64,000 bases of DNA, taken from Pseudorhodobacter sp. PARRP1. GTDB lineage: Bacteria; Pseudomonadota; Alphaproteobacteria; Rhodobacterales; Rhodobacteraceae. The DNA is taken from positions 1-64,000 of the forward strand of contig NKIU01000012.1 in NCBI GenBank assembly GCA_002256245.1. The letters are read 5' to 3'. The notes under the pieces are model-generated. The model was not told the origin of the DNA and made no database searches. It worked only from the letters and a program-made list of their open reading frames with translations. A program made the translations under genes and the position numbers. This document shows, one piece after another, positions 37,292 to 46,961 of the stretch (its first letter is position 1; the number at the start of each line of letters is the position of its first letter).

Positions 37292-37509
37292 GCGATTACA
37301 CCGCGAACGGCGATCTGCATCAGGTCAAGCGTTTGAACAAGACCGAGTTCTTTATCTACTTCGCGCTGATCTTCAGCCTGGCCTTGCTGCCGCATGTGGT
37401 GGGCTGGCTGCTGCAAACTGCGCGTCACGCCAAGCTGCCCCGGCTGGGGCCTGTGGCGCGCGCGCTGAAAGATGCGCAGGCCGTCACGCCCATGATTTTT
37501 CGCGGATAA
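37288..37509 (+). CDS. pufQ: PufQ, bacteriochlorophyll-linked membrane protein
   Basis: A 73-residue protein starting [20 protein letters not shown] with one hydrophobic span ([22 protein letters not shown]). PufQ precedes pufBA in Rhodobacter-type clusters and influences bacteriochlorophyll precursor traffic; its mechanism is unsettled. It starts inside the bchZ stop (ATGA). The following 120-bp gap (37510-37629) carries an imperfect hairpin built on GCATTCC/GGAATGC. Confidence 0.92.
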   Translation: MSDYTANGDLHQVKRLNKTEFFIYFALIFSLALLPHVVGWLLQTARHAKLPRLGPVARALKDAQAVTPMIFRG

Positions 37510-37629
37510 CCATCCGCACACGCAATTCGCCTTTCCGGCAACGGAGTGGCGAAACATCGGAGGGGCATTCCGCCCACCGTGGCCCGGCCGCAGGGAATGC
37601 GGCGTCAGTCCGAATATCCGGAGGGTACT

Positions 37630-37779
37630 ATGGCTGATAGAACCGACCTGTCTTTCACAGGTCTAACTGACCAGCAGGCGCAAGAGCTGCACTCGGTCTA
37701 CATGAGCGGGCTTTGGTTGTTCACGACCATTGCCGTTATCGCGCATGTGGCCGTGTTCATCTGGCGTCCGTGGTTCTGA
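37630..37779 (+). CDS. pufB: Light-harvesting LH1 beta subunit
   Basis: A 49-residue antenna polypeptide, [20 protein letters not shown] and then [20 protein letters not shown]. The bacteriochlorophyll-ligand His is in the AHV of the single membrane helix and the C-terminus ends WRPWF, as in LH1 beta. GGAGGG lies before the ATG. It is followed 13 bases later by pufA. Confidence 0.97.
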   Translation: MADRTDLSFTGLTDQQAQELHSVYMSGLWLFTTIAVIAHVAVFIWRPWF

Positions 37780-37792
37780 GGGGGATCAAGAT

Positions 37793-37984
37793 ATGAGCAA
37801 GTTCTACAAGATCTGGCTGATTTTCGATCCGCGTCGCGTCTTCGTGGCGCAAGGCGTTTTTCTGTTTCTGTTGGCGGTGATGATCCATCTCGTCCTGCTG
37901 TCAAACCCGGCTTACAACTGGTTCGACATCGCAGCGGCCAAGCATGGCTATGCACCCATGGAAGCTGCGCCTGCCGCTCCCTGA
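37793..37984 (+). CDS. pufA: Light-harvesting LH1 alpha subunit
   Basis: A 63-residue polypeptide, [20 protein letters not shown], with the helix [17 protein letters not shown] that holds the ligand His (MIH). It assembles with PufB around the reaction centre. The C-terminal tail is Ala/Pro-rich (MEAAPAAP). Confidence 0.97.
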   Translation: MSKFYKIWLIFDPRRVFVAQGVFLFLLAVMIHLVLLSNPAYNWFDIAAAKHGYAPMEAAPAAP

Positions 37985-37999
37985 GAGGGGCATACACTT

Positions 38000-38027
38000 G
38001 GTGCGGGCGGCCCCAGTCGGCCGCACC
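38000..38027 (+). promoter_or_regulatory. Intercistronic hairpin between pufA and pufL
   Basis: GGTGCGG...GGCC pairs with GGCCGCACC around CCAGTC, with a small bulge. In R. capsulatus a hairpin here stabilises the pufBA mRNA segment and raises antenna to reaction-centre ratio; the same role is inferred. Confidence 0.65.
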
Positions 38028-38111
38028 GAATTTCACAGACAAGAACAATAGACGGTCGCGGGGCTTTGCGGATGCAAGGTGGCTGATCCGTCCAACCGCG
38101 GAGAGGGAAGC

Positions 38112-38960
38112 ATGGCACTGCTCAGCTTCGAACGAAAATACCGCGTGCCGGGTGGCACGCTGATCGGCGGGAACCTGTTCGACTTTTGGGTTGGACCGTT
38201 CTACGTCGGCTTCTTTGGGGTCACGACCTTCTTCTTCGCGGCCCTTGGCACCATGCTGATCTTTTACGGCGCGGCGATGGGGCCCACATGGAATCCGTGG
38301 CTGATCTCGATCACGCCGCCGCCGATTGAAAATGGCCTGGGCTTTGCGCCGCTGATGCAAGGCGGGCTGTGGCAGATCATCACCGTTTGTGCGGCGGGTG
38401 CCTTCATCAGTTGGGCGCTGCGCGAGGTTGAGATTTGCCGCAAGCTGGGCATCGGGCTGCATGTGCCGATTGCGTTTGGCGTGGCGATTTTCGCCTATCT
38501 GACGCTGGTGGTGATCCGGCCTATCCTGATGGGGTCTTGGGGTTACGCGTTTCCCTATGGCATTTTCAGCCACCTCGATTGGGTCAGCAACACCGGCTAC
38601 ACCTACGGCAACTTTCACTACAACCCGGTCCATATGATCGCGGTCAGCTTTTTCTTCACCAACTGTTTCGCGCTGGCGCTGCATGGCGGGTTGATCCTGT
38701 CGGCGGCTAACCCTGGCCGCGGCCAGGTTATGAAGACCCCGGATCACGAAGATACCTTCTTTCGCGACCTGATCGGCTATTCGGTGGGCACCTTGGGGAT
38801 TCACCGTCTGGGCCTGCTGCTGGCGCTGAACGCCGGGTTCTGGAGCGCGATCTGCATCATGATCTCGGGCACGATCTGGTTCGACCAATGGGTTGATTGG
38901 TGGAATTGGTGGCTGCAACTCCCGTTCTGGGCAAACATTCCAGGAGGCGTAAATGGCTGA
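38112..38960 (+). CDS. pufL: Photosynthetic reaction centre subunit L
   Basis: A 282-residue protein with five membrane helices, starting [20 protein letters not shown]. Counting from Ala2, the ligand histidines fall at 153 (GIFSHLDW), 168 (GNFHYNP) and 173 (NPVHM), exactly as in the R. sphaeroides L subunit. It binds the special pair, bacteriopheophytin and the quinone. pufM starts within its last codons after GGAGG. Confidence 0.98.
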   Translation: MALLSFERKYRVPGGTLIGGNLFDFWVGPFYVGFFGVTTFFFAALGTMLIFYGAAMGPTWNPWLISITPPPIENGLGFAPLMQGGLWQIITVCAAGAFISWALREVEICRKLGIGLHVPIAFGVAIFAYLTLVVIRPILMGSWGYAFPYGIFSHLDWVSNTGYTYGNFHYNPVHMIAVSFFFTNCFALALHGGLILSAANPGRGQVMKTPDHEDTFFRDLIGYSVGTLGIHRLGLLLALNAGFWSAICIMISGTIWFDQWVDWWNWWLQLPFWANIPGGVNG

Positions 38961-39876
38961 GTATCAGAACATTTTCACCCAAGTTCAGGTGCGCGCAGCG
39001 CCTGAAATGGGGATGGTCGAAAACGTCGATCTGTCAAACCGCACCAAGACCGCAGGCTTTTCGACGCTGATGGGTTGGTTCGGCAATGCCCAGTTGGGCC
39101 CGGTGTATCTGGGCACTTTCGGGGTGATCAGCATGGCCTGCGGGCTGATCTGGTTTATGATCATCGGCTTTTGGTTCTGGCATCTGGCGGGGTTCAACCC
39201 GGCGGTGTTCATGCGTGATCTGTTCTGGATGGCGCTGGAGCCGCCTGCGCCCGAATGGGGCTTGCGGATGCCGCCGATGATGCAGGGCGGGTTGTTTCTG
39301 GTGGCGGGGTTCTTCTTTCTGATCTCGCTGTCGTGCTGGTGGGTGCGCACCTATCTGCGGGCCGAGGCTTTGGGGATGGGCAAACATGTGTCCTGGGCCT
39401 TTGCTGCGGCGATCTGGCTGGTTCTGGTGCTGGGCCTTATCCGCCCGGTGCTGATGGGCAGTTGGTCGGAAGCGGTGCCTTACGGGATTTTCCCGCATCT
39501 GGATTGGACCAACCTGTTCAGCCTGACCTATGGCAACCTGTTCTATAACCCGTTCCACGCGCTTTCGATTGCGTTCCTCTATGGCTCGGCCCTGCTGTTT
39601 GCGATGCATGGGGCGACCATTCTTTCGGTGACGCGCCTTGGTGGCGACCGCGAGTTGGAGCAGATTGTTGACCGTGGCACGGCATCCGAACGGGCGGCCT
39701 TGTTCTGGCGCTGGACCATGGGTTTCAACGCCACGATGGAGGGGATTCACCGCTGGGCCTGGTGGTTTGCGGTGTTGGTGCCGATCACCGGTGGTATCGG
39801 TATTCTGCTGACCGGAACGGTGGTGGATAACTGGTTTGTCTGGGCGCAAGACCACGGCTATGCGCCTTTGAACTAA
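38953..39876 (+). CDS. pufM: Photosynthetic reaction centre subunit M
   Basis: A 307-residue five-helix protein starting [20 protein letters not shown]. The motifs [25 protein letters not shown] and [17 protein letters not shown] (split here) carry special-pair, quinone and iron ligands. No fused cytochrome gene follows. Confidence 0.98.
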   Translation: MAEYQNIFTQVQVRAAPEMGMVENVDLSNRTKTAGFSTLMGWFGNAQLGPVYLGTFGVISMACGLIWFMIIGFWFWHLAGFNPAVFMRDLFWMALEPPAPEWGLRMPPMMQGGLFLVAGFFFLISLSCWWVRTYLRAEALGMGKHVSWAFAAAIWLVLVLGLIRPVLMGSWSEAVPYGIFPHLDWTNLFSLTYGNLFYNPFHALSIAFLYGSALLFAMHGATILSVTRLGGDRELEQIVDRGTASERAALFWRWTMGFNATMEGIHRWAWWFAVLVPITGGIGILLTGTVVDNWFVWAQDHGYAPLN

Positions 39877-39904
39877 GCAATAAGATCGTTGGAAAGGATG
39901 GATC

Positions 39905-40135
39905 ATGTCTGACGAGCATTTATACGAGGGCCAAAGCCCGGCGATCCGCATGCGGGTCTGGGCTTTGGGGCAGATGGTCTGGGGCGCGTTTATGGCGGGC
40001 ATCGGTGTGGCCATCGTGGGTGCGATTTTGCTGGCGATCTGGGGTGTCAGCTTGCTGCTGCCCGAGGCAAGCAAGCAAGCGCCGTCGCCTTATGGTGCGC
40101 TGGAAATCAGCCAGCCTGCGGCACGGATCGTATGA
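39905..40135 (+). CDS. pufX: PufX, RC-LH1 core protein
   Basis: A 76-residue single-span protein (MSDEHLYEGQSPAIRMRVWA, helix about residues 22-52 with GQMVWGAFMAGIGVAIVGAI). The Gly/Ala-rich helix with QM..GA..AG spacing and the tail LPEASKQAPSPYGALE match PufX of Rhodobacter relatives. PufX opens the LH1 ring for quinone exchange and, in some species, dimerises the core. It occupies the place held by pufC in other purple bacteria and is a clade marker. Confidence 0.88.
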   Translation: MSDEHLYEGQSPAIRMRVWALGQMVWGAFMAGIGVAIVGAILLAIWGVSLLLPEASKQAPSPYGALEISQPAARIV

Positions 40136-40254
40136 TGAAAACCGGGTCTGGCAGCGCCGCGTTGCCAGACCTGCAACAAGGTTGGGGCCATATGCCGGCC
40201 CAAACTCTGGGCACCTCCACAGCCCGGTTCCCTCCTGAATGGCAACAGGAACCT

Positions 40255-40288
40255 GGTGCCGTGTGTTTGACACCCGGCACCTTTTTTT
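40255..40288 (+). terminator. Intrinsic terminator of the puf operon
   Basis: GGTGCCG and CGGCACC form the stem, with an inner GTGT/ACAC pairing, followed by seven T residues (40282-40288). It lies 120 bases after pufX and 20 bases before the dxs ATG, so some readthrough or a separate dxs promoter is needed. The rest of 40136-40307 has no gene. Confidence 0.85.
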
Positions 40289-40307
40289 CATAGCAAAGGC
40301 CACAGCC

Positions 40308-42215
40308 ATGCCACTGGAAACGCCGCTTCTTGATACCGTGAACACCCCAGCCGATCTGCGCGGGATGAGTGATGATGCGCTTGCCCGTCTGGCCGATGAA
40401 TTGCGCGCCGAGGTGATTTCGGTGGTGTCGGAAACCGGCGGGCATCTGGGATCTTCTTTGGGCGTGGTGGAATTGTCGGTGGCGATCCATGCGGTGTTCA
40501 ACACGCCGGTCGATAAGCTGATCTGGGATGTGGGGCATCAGTGTTATCCGCACAAGATCCTGACGGCGCGGCGGGCGCGGATGCGTAGCTTGCGGCAGGG
40601 CGGTGGGCTTTCGGGGTTCACCAAACGGTCGGAATCCGAGTTTGATCCGTTTGGGGCGGCGCATTCCAGCACCAGCATTTCGGCGGCTTTGGGCTTTACC
40701 ATTGGCCGCGATATGGGGATGCCCACGGGCGATGCGATTGCGGTGATCGGCGATGGCGCGATTACCGCAGGCATGGCCTATGAGGCGATGAACGCGGCGG
40801 GGCACTTGGGCAAGCGGCTGTTTGTGATCCTGAACGACAATGACATGAGCATTGCGCCCCCGGTTGGTGCGTTGAACAAATACCTGAACGGTCTGTCGGC
40901 CCATGCGCCTTTTGCGGCGTTGCGCGGCATGGCCGAGGGGTTCGAGGCGGCTTTGCCCGGCCCCTTGCGCGATGGCGCACGCCGCGCGCGGGCGCTGGTG
41001 ACCGGCACGCCGGGGGGTGGCACCTTGTTCGAGGAGTTGGGCTTTACCTACATCGGGCCGGTTGATGGGCACAACATGCCCGAACTGCTGGCGACCTTGC
41101 GCGCGGCGAAAACGCGGGCGACGGGGCCGGTGTTGATCCATGCGGTGACGGTGAAGGGCAAGGGCTACGGCCCCGCCGAAAGTGCTGCCGACAAGTATCA
41201 CGGCGTGGCGAAGTTTGATGTGATTTCGGGCACGCAGGCCAAGTCGAAATCCAACGCGCCCGCCTATACTTCGGTCTTTGGCCGTGCGTTGACGGATGAG
41301 GCTGCGCGGGATGGGCGGATTGTGGCGGTGACGGCGGCGATGCCTTCGGGCACCGGGTTGGACATGATGGCTGCGCGGTTTCCGGCGCGGGTGTTTGATG
41401 TGGGGATTGCCGAACAGCATGGCGTGACCTTTGCTGCAGGGATGGCGGCCAGTGGGCTAAAGCCGTTTGTCGCGATTTACTCGACCTTCTTGCAGCGCGG
41501 CTATGACCAGATCGTGCATGATGTGGCCTTGCAGGGGCTGCCGGTGCGGTTTGCGATTGATCGGGCCGGGTTGGTCGGGGCGGATGGGGCCACCCATGCC
41601 GGCGCGTTTGACGTAGGGTATCTGGCGAACCTGCCGGGGTTTGTGGTGATGGCTGCGGGGGATGAGGCGGAGCTGGTGCATATGGTGGCCACCGCGGCGG
41701 CCTATGATGCGGGGCCGATTTCGTTCCGCTATCCGCGCGGCGAAGGCGCGGGTGTGCAGATGCCGGAACGTGGTGAGGTGCTGGAGATTGGCCGGGGCCG
41801 GGTGCTGCGCGAGGGCAGCGATGTGGCGCTGCTGTGTTTTGGCGCGCATCTGCCGGAATGTCTGCTGGCGGCCGAGGCTTTGGCGGCGCAGGGCGTGTCG
41901 GTGACGGTGGCCGATGCGCGCTTTGCCAAGCCGCTGGATACCGCGCTGATCGGGCAGTTGGCCCGGCATCATGCGGCGATTATCACGGTAGAACAGGGCG
42001 CGGGCGGCGGGTTTGGCGCACAGGTGTTGCAGTATCTGGCAAATTCGGGCGGCCTGGATCACGGCTTGCGGCTGCGCACGCTGACCCTGCCGGACCGGTT
42101 TATCGAACAGGCCAGCCCGGCGGCGATGTATGCTGATGCGGGGCTGACGGTGGCGGATATTGCAGATGCCGTGCGCAAGGTTTCGCCGCAGCACGGGGTG
42201 GCAAAACGGGCCTGA
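40308..42215 (+). CDS. dxs: 1-deoxy-D-xylulose-5-phosphate synthase
   Basis: A 635-residue thiamine diphosphate enzyme starting [20 protein letters not shown] after AAAGG. Motifs: [44 protein letters not shown] (ThDP site) and [17 protein letters not shown]. It condenses pyruvate and glyceraldehyde 3-phosphate, feeding the MEP pathway for carotenoid and phytol synthesis. Position after pufX is as in R. sphaeroides. A possible longer start at 40239 lies in the puf terminator and was rejected. Confidence 0.97.
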   Translation: MPLETPLLDTVNTPADLRGMSDDALARLADELRAEVISVVSETGGHLGSSLGVVELSVAIHAVFNTPVDKLIWDVGHQCYPHKILTARRARMRSLRQGGGLSGFTKRSESEFDPFGAAHSSTSISAALGFTIGRDMGMPTGDAIAVIGDGAITAGMAYEAMNAAGHLGKRLFVILNDNDMSIAPPVGALNKYLNGLSAHAPFAALRGMAEGFEAALPGPLRDGARRARALVTGTPGGGTLFEELGFTYIGPVDGHNMPELLATLRAAKTRATGPVLIHAVTVKGKGYGPAESAADKYHGVAKFDVISGTQAKSKSNAPAYTSVFGRALTDEAARDGRIVAVTAAMPSGTGLDMMAARFPARVFDVGIAEQHGVTFAAGMAASGLKPFVAIYSTFLQRGYDQIVHDVALQGLPVRFAIDRAGLVGADGATHAGAFDVGYLANLPGFVVMAAGDEAELVHMVATAAAYDAGPISFRYPRGEGAGVQMPERGEVLEIGRGRVLREGSDVALLCFGAHLPECLLAAEALAAQGVSVTVADARFAKPLDTALIGQLARHHAAIITVEQGAGGGFGAQVLQYLANSGGLDHGLRLRTLTLPDRFIEQASPAAMYADAGLTVADIADAVRKVSPQHGVAKRA

Positions 42216-42223
42216 ACGGGGGC

Positions 42224-42302
42224 AGATTCTGTCCCCGCGGGGACAAATCTCTGTAGGGTGTGGTTTGGGTATATTCGCATACAACATCTAGCTTGCCACA
42301 AG
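42224..42302. repeat. Copy D of the palindromic element with arms
   Basis: The core TGTCCCCGCGGGGACA is at 42230-42245, 15 bases after the dxs stop. On the minus strand it is preceded by CTTGTGGCAAGC, then ACCCAAACCACA, then a 12-base spacer ending GATT, the same order and spacer as copy B. Confidence 0.9.
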
Positions 42303-42324
42303 CCTGCGCGTGCGATGCAACGCA

Positions 42325-42352
42325 AAAGGCCCCCGCGATTGCGGGGGCCTTT
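42325..42352. terminator. Bidirectional terminator between dxs and cycA
   Basis: AAAGGCCCCCGC and GCGGGGGCCTTT form a 12-bp perfect stem with a 4-base loop (GATT). It serves the convergent dxs and cycA transcripts. Confidence 0.9.
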
Positions 42353-42373
42353 GCATTGGCGAAAGCCAGAGGC

Positions 42374-42877
42374 TTACGGCGTGGTTGCCGGTGCGGGCGC
42401 TGCCGGATCGGCGGGCGCTGCGGCCGGATCAGCCGGGGCTGCGGCGGCACCTGCGTTGGGGCTGAATTGGATCAGATAGGCGTAAACGTCTTCAGCCGCG
42501 GCGGCGTTCTTGACCTTGAACATCATCTTGGACTTCGCGCTTTTGTCGCCCAGAACGGTTTTCCAGTGGTTGGACGGGTCTTGCACGTAATCGACGAAGC
42601 TTGCCTCATCCCAGACCAGCCCGGTTTTGCCAGCGGCAACGATCGAGTCGCCGTATTTGAAATCCGGGTAGCTGCCGACCACGCGGCCAAACACGCCATA
42701 GAGGTTCGGGCCGGTCTTGGCGCCCTTGCCTGCAACGACCTTGCCGGTGTCATCCATCACAGAATGGCAGGTCTGGCACTGTTTGAACAAGGCTTCACCC
42801 TTGGTTGCATCACCTGCCGCGAATGCGGGTGCTGCTGCGGTTGCCAAGACCGCGAATAGGACGAGTGTCGATTTCAT
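42374..42877 (-). CDS. cycA: Cytochrome c2
   Basis: A 167-residue periplasmic c-type cytochrome. Signal peptide MKSTLVLFAVLATAAAPAFA; haem site CQTCH near residue 34; GKGAKTGPNLYGVFGR; the methionine ligand in KSKMMFKVKN. It carries electrons from cytochrome bc1 to the reaction centre. Unusually, the fold ends at about residue 140 and is followed by an Ala/Pro/Asp-rich tail (APADPAAAPADPAAPAPA) of about 27 residues. AGGAGG lies before the ATG. It sits 81 bases after hemA on the same strand. Confidence 0.95.
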   Translation of the reverse strand: MKSTLVLFAVLATAAAPAFAAGDATKGEALFKQCQTCHSVMDDTGKVVAGKGAKTGPNLYGVFGRVVGSYPDFKYGDSIVAAGKTGLVWDEASFVDYVQDPSNHWKTVLGDKSAKSKMMFKVKNAAAAEDVYAYLIQFSPNAGAAAAPADPAAAPADPAAPAPATTP

Positions 42878-42958
42878 CAGGATCCTCCTGTTTCCTTTGG
42901 TAACATTACGCCCGATAGGGCAGATTGGATCACTCCAACTGCATCAAATCAACGTGAT

Positions 42959-44170
42959 TTAAGCCACGGCATGCGAGATTGCGCAGCGGTGCCACAGCGC
43001 CGACAGCGCGTTGGCCAGATGGTCGATATCGGCGTCGGTGTGGCAGGGCGAGGGCGTGATGCGCAAACGCTCGGTGCCTTTGGCGACGGTGGGATAGTTG
43101 ATCGGCTGCACATAGATGCCCCAGTCGCGCATCAGGATGTCGCTGATCATGCGGCATTTCACCGGATCGCCGATCATCACCGGGATGATGTGGCTTTCGT
43201 TGGCCATATGCGGGATGCCCAAACGGTCCAACCGGGCGCGCAGTTTGGCGACCTGTTCTTGCTGGCGCAGGCGCTCGACATTGCTGGTTTTCAGATGCTG
43301 GATCGAGGCGGTGGCGGCAGCGGCCACGGCCGGGGGCAGCGCGGTGGTGAAGATGAAGCCCGACGCAAAGCTGCGGATGAAGTCACACAAAGCGGCAGAG
43401 CCGGTGATATAGCCGCCGACCACGCCGTAAGCCTTGCCGAGCGTGCCTTCGATCAGGTCGATCTGGTCGGCCAGCCCCTCGCGTTCAGACACGCCACCGC
43501 CGCGCGGGCCATACATGCCGACGGCGTGAACCTCGTCGATATAGGTCAAAGCACCATGGGCTTTGGCGACCTGGACGATTTCCTTGATGGGCGCGATGTC
43601 GCCATCCATCGAATAGACGGATTCGAAGGCCACGATCTTGGGGCGGTCTCCGACAGCGGCGAGTTTGCGATCAAGGTCGCGCCAGTCGTTGTGCTTCCAG
43701 ATCACTTTGTCGGCGCGGGAATGGCGCACGCCTTCGATCATGCTGGCGTGGTTTCCGGCATCGGACAGGATCACCACATTCGGAATCCGGCTGCCCAGCG
43801 TCGAAAGCGCGGCCCAGTTTGAGACATAGCCGCTGGTGAACAGCAGCGCCGCGGCCTTGCCGTGCAGATCGGCCAGTTCGGCCTCTAGGAGCAAGTGCTT
43901 GTGATTGTTGCCGGAAATGTTGCGGGTGCCGCCCGATCCGGTGCCGCTGGTCTGCACGCAATCAATCATCGCCTGCACCACGGCGGGGTGTTGGCCCATG
44001 CCGAGGTAATCATTCGAACACCAGACAGTGATTTCGGAAACCGTGCCATCCTTGTGGTTTTCGGCGCGCGGGAAGGCACCGCGTTTGCGTTCCAACTCGG
44101 CGAACGAGCGGTAGTTGCCTTCGGCTTTCAGCGCATCAAGCTGGCTGTGGAAGATCTGTTCAAAGTCCAT
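42959..44170 (-). CDS. hemA: 5-aminolevulinate synthase
   Basis: A 403-residue PLP enzyme that condenses glycine and succinyl-CoA. Signatures: [58 protein letters not shown] and [14 protein letters not shown] with the PLP lysine. It is the entry to tetrapyrrole synthesis and lies between puhE and cycA; it overlaps puhE by 11 bases. Confidence 0.97.
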   Translation of the reverse strand: MDFEQIFHSQLDALKAEGNYRSFAELERKRGAFPRAENHKDGTVSEITVWCSNDYLGMGQHPAVVQAMIDCVQTSGTGSGGTRNISGNNHKHLLLEAELADLHGKAAALLFTSGYVSNWAALSTLGSRIPNVVILSDAGNHASMIEGVRHSRADKVIWKHNDWRDLDRKLAAVGDRPKIVAFESVYSMDGDIAPIKEIVQVAKAHGALTYIDEVHAVGMYGPRGGGVSEREGLADQIDLIEGTLGKAYGVVGGYITGSAALCDFIRSFASGFIFTTALPPAVAAAATASIQHLKTSNVERLRQQEQVAKLRARLDRLGIPHMANESHIIPVMIGDPVKCRMISDILMRDWGIYVQPINYPTVAKGTERLRITPSPCHTDADIDHLANALSALWHRCAISHAVA

Positions 44171-44984
44171 TGGCGTCCTCGAGATGGTCTTTTTGCGGGG
44201 TCAGCGAGAGGGATTTGCGGGCCGGAAGCATCCAGCGCCACAGTTTTTCGTCAGGCAGCGGCAGCACCATGAACCAGTGTTCCAACAGCGCCAGCAGGCA
44301 AAGGCAGGTCAGCAGGGCATAGCCCACCGACATGCCGGGGTGGGTGACGTTGATCGCGCGTTCCAGCAGCAGGGCAGAGCCTACGGTGAGGGCGGAGACC
44401 GAGATCGGGAAGAAGGCGGTGATGCGGCCGATGCGGAAGTAGGTGGCGAGATGCGCAAGCGGACGGGGCAGGAACTGCGTGTTGATGCGCGGCACGCCGA
44501 GGAACAGGTTCAGCTTGGCGAAGACGCGGGCGATGAACAAAAGGGCAAAGGTGCCAAAGGCGAAGGGGTTGGCGGCGTGGAGCGAGGCCAGGCCAAGGGC
44601 TGTCAGGGTGGCGATCAGGGTCAGCTCGTGCCAGGCGATGGTGCCCACGGCGCGCCAGAACCGGTCAGCGGGGGTGATGAAGGCGGGGCAGGGCGCGCGG
44701 TTTGGCCCGGTGATCACGCCGGACAGGAAGGCGAGTTCGATCCATGCCCACAGCGAGAGGGCGGCCAGAAAGGCCAGATAGATGCCGTTGGCTGACAGGT
44801 CGGGCAAGGATGCCCGCGCCGCCGCAAAGCCGATGGCCAGCAGGGGCAGGCCGATGATGACCGAGTTCAGATGATCTTGCGCCGTGCCGTTATCAGCCAC
44901 CCGCACCCGCCACAGAATGACGCCGGTGGAGAACCACCACATGAACAGCGTTGTCGCGGCGGCGAGCCAGGGGTTATCGCTCAT
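44160..44984 (-). CDS. puhE: PuhE, putative photosynthetic complex assembly protein 2
   Basis: A 274-residue membrane protein with about seven to eight helices, starting [20 protein letters not shown]. It has [13 protein letters not shown]-like and [17 protein letters not shown] motifs characteristic of the PuhE family of PGCs. Loss in R. capsulatus affects reaction-centre and bacteriochlorophyll levels; the mechanism is unknown. It lies between acsF and hemA. Confidence 0.9.
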   Translation of the reverse strand: MSDNPWLAAATTLFMWWFSTGVILWRVRVADNGTAQDHLNSVIIGLPLLAIGFAAARASLPDLSANGIYLAFLAALSLWAWIELAFLSGVITGPNRAPCPAFITPADRFWRAVGTIAWHELTLIATLTALGLASLHAANPFAFGTFALLFIARVFAKLNLFLGVPRINTQFLPRPLAHLATYFRIGRITAFFPISVSALTVGSALLLERAINVTHPGMSVGYALLTCLCLLALLEHWFMVLPLPDEKLWRWMLPARKSLSLTPQKDHLEDANGL

Positions 44985-45017
44985 GGTGTGTCACCACAAG
45001 GCAACGCTGGAGTCGGG

Positions 45018-45050
45018 CGGGGGCCGGGGCGCGCCCGCCCCGAACCCCCG
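45018..45050. repeat. Strong hairpin between acsF and puhE
   Basis: CGGGGG/CCCCCG outside and CGGGGCG/CGCCCCG inside, separated by a small mismatch, form a GC-rich stem in the 84-bp gap. No T run follows, so it is more likely an mRNA-stabilising or partial-termination structure. Confidence 0.6.
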
Positions 45051-45068
45051 ATTTATGCGGGAAAACGA

Positions 45069-46172
45069 TCAATAGATCGGCTCCAACCGCACGTCTTTAG
45101 GCGGCTCGCGCTTGATCACCGGGATGGAGTAAAGCGCCACGAACGTCGTGGCCGCTTTGACAACGCCCAGCTTGTGCGTGATCCAGCCGCCAAGCCCGCC
45201 CTTGCGCTTGCCCGCATCCATCTGCCCGAAAGCCGCGCGCATCCGGCGCAGGTTGGGCAGCCAGCGGGGGTGGTCGATGTCGATTTCCATCGGAAACACC
45301 TGCCGCGCTATGGTCGAGGTTTTGCGGAACACCTCTTGATCATACCATTCGATATCGACGCCGAGGGCCTTGTGAAACTCGGGGCGCTGATGGTCGCGCA
45401 CGAACATCGTCGAATAAACGGCGGTCAGGAAGAACCTGATCCACAGCTTGTTGGCGAAGCTGGTGGTCAGTTTCGGATCGGTGCGCATCAAAAGGGCAAA
45501 GGCCTCGCCATGGCTGAACTCGTCATTGCACCATTCGCGGAACCATTTGAAAATCGGGTGGAACCGCTGTTCGGGATGCGCTTCAAGGTGGCGGAAAATC
45601 GTGATGTAGCGGGCGTAGCCGATCTTTTCCGACAGGTAAGTGGCGTAGTAGATGAACTTCGGGCGGAAGTAGGTGTATTTCTTGGCCTTGGTCAGAAAGC
45701 CAAGGTTCACCGCAACACCGGCTTCGCGCAGGGCATCGTTGATGAAGCCGGCATGGCGGGCCTCATCGCGGGCCATGTAGTTGAACAACTCGCAAATGTC
45801 GGGGTTGTTGCCGCGGCGTTTCATTTCCTTGTAAAGCACGCAGCCAGAAAATTCGGCGGTGCAGGACGACACCAGAAAGTCGATGAACTCTACCCGCAGT
45901 TTCGGGTCCATGTTGGCCCAATCGGCATCCCATTCGGCGTTTTTCTTGAAATGGCCCTTGTTGGGGTCGGATTTCATCTGGCCGATCAGCTTGTCCCACT
46001 CGGGCCGGATGGACGACACGTCAATACGGTCCATCTCGTCGAAATCGGTGGTGTAAAAGCGCGGGTTCAGCAGGGTGGTTTCGGTCGCCATCGCGGTGGT
46101 ATCGACCGTGGGTGCAACGACGATTTCAGCGTCGAGATGTTCGGGAAACAGGTCTTGCGGGCTGGCGTTCAT
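45069..46172 (-). CDS. acsF: Mg-protoporphyrin IX monomethyl ester oxidative cyclase (diiron) AcsF
   Basis: A 367-residue ferritin-like diiron enzyme. Metal-binding motifs: EFSGCVLYKEM, DEARHAGF (ExxH) and WCNDEFSHGEAFALLM (E...H). It forms the fifth ring of bacteriochlorophyll using oxygen, so pigment synthesis here works under air. The oxygen-independent BchE is not in the window. Its ATG overlaps the TGA of the small upstream gene (ATGA). Confidence 0.97.
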   Translation of the reverse strand: MNASPQDLFPEHLDAEIVVAPTVDTTAMATETTLLNPRFYTTDFDEMDRIDVSSIRPEWDKLIGQMKSDPNKGHFKKNAEWDADWANMDPKLRVEFIDFLVSSCTAEFSGCVLYKEMKRRGNNPDICELFNYMARDEARHAGFINDALREAGVAVNLGFLTKAKKYTYFRPKFIYYATYLSEKIGYARYITIFRHLEAHPEQRFHPIFKWFREWCNDEFSHGEAFALLMRTDPKLTTSFANKLWIRFFLTAVYSTMFVRDHQRPEFHKALGVDIEWYDQEVFRKTSTIARQVFPMEIDIDHPRWLPNLRRMRAAFGQMDAGKRKGGLGGWITHKLGVVKAATTFVALYSIPVIKREPPKDVRLEPIY

Positions 46173-46468
46173 AGCGTCACCTCATCCGAGAACGAGAACT
46201 CGCACAGCTCCATAAAGCCGAAATCACCGGTGGCGCGGGTCCATAGCCGCTCGAACCAGTTAGCGCGGGTGATGGTGGCCTGACGGTCTTCGACGATCAA
46301 CTCGCCATAAGCCGCAAGGATCGGGGCGCCGTGCACCAGCACCTCATCGCCGGGATAGACCACGGCGCCATTGTTGAAACGAACGTGGGCGTGCAGGCTT
46401 TCAAAGCGGTGGCTGACCTCGACGGTGCAGGGCACTTCTTCTGCGATTTTACGAAAAATTGCCATCAT
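46169..46468 (-). CDS. Conserved acsF-linked PGC protein of unknown function
   Basis: A 99-residue soluble protein starting MMAIFRKIAEEVPCTVEVSH after GGGAA. The middle (HAHVRFNNGAVVYPGDEVLVHG, split across the fold) suggests a small beta-barrel. It lies between puhC and acsF and is coupled to acsF by ATGA. I recall similar ORFs at this position in other proteobacterial PGCs, possibly linked to AcsF assembly, but no function is established. Confidence 0.8.
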   Translation of the reverse strand: MMAIFRKIAEEVPCTVEVSHRFESLHAHVRFNNGAVVYPGDEVLVHGAPILAAYGELIVEDRQATITRANWFERLWTRATGDFGFMELCEFSFSDEVTL

Positions 46469-46487
46469 TTGGTTCCCATTATTGTAT

Positions 46488-46952
46488 TCACAGTTGTGAC
46501 ATGAGCCGTTCGAACGCAGCCCTGTTGTCAGACCCGAATGCGCCCAATTCTGCGCTCCACCCGGTGTAGTCGTCTTGTGCCGTAAGGCGACCATTCGCAT
46601 ATTCCACAATACGCAAAGGTTTCAGTTTATCAACGCCCGCGGTCAGGCGGGCGCGTTCCATGCCGTTTTGAATGACGGTGATGAAGCCGCCATGCGGCAG
46701 GTCCATCAGCAGTTTGCCATCGGTTGACAGCACCGTCACCGCCTGCGCGCCGCCGCCTTTCAGGATGATGCTGCGCTCGGCCACGATGGTGGCGGATTTC
46801 GGCACGCCGACGTGATCGCGCCCGGTCAGCACCGAAAAGCTGACGACGGCAAGGCTGGCCAGCACCAGCGCCAGCATGGCCAGCAGCAGGGGCTTGGGGA
46901 TCATGTCTTTGCTGTCAGACGGGCGGGCGCGGGTTTGGGTTTGGCTGACCAT
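46488..46952 (-). CDS. puhC: PuhC, photosynthetic complex assembly protein
   Basis: A 154-residue protein with one N-terminal membrane anchor (PLLLAMLALVLASLAVVSFS, about residues 20-40) and a periplasmic domain ending WSAELGAFGSDNRAAFERLM. PuhC supports RC-LH1 assembly in R. capsulatus. Gene order puhA-puhB-puhC is standard. Confidence 0.9.
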   Translation of the reverse strand: MVSQTQTRARPSDSKDMIPKPLLLAMLALVLASLAVVSFSVLTGRDHVGVPKSATIVAERSIILKGGGAQAVTVLSTDGKLLMDLPHGGFITVIQNGMERARLTAGVDKLKPLRIVEYANGRLTAQDDYTGWSAELGAFGSDNRAAFERLMSQL

Positions 46953-46961
46953 GATCTCCTC

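Noticed and set aside
42935-42960. Possible FnrL site (TTGAT...ATCAA) near cycA
   Set aside because: The half-sites TTGAT and TGATG do not form the TTGAT-N4-ATCAA spacing.
46483-46501. Possible PpsR site upstream of the acsF-linked gene (TGT...ACA)
   Set aside because: The spacer is 13 bases, not 12, and the site lies in the 3' end of puhC inside a continuous operon.
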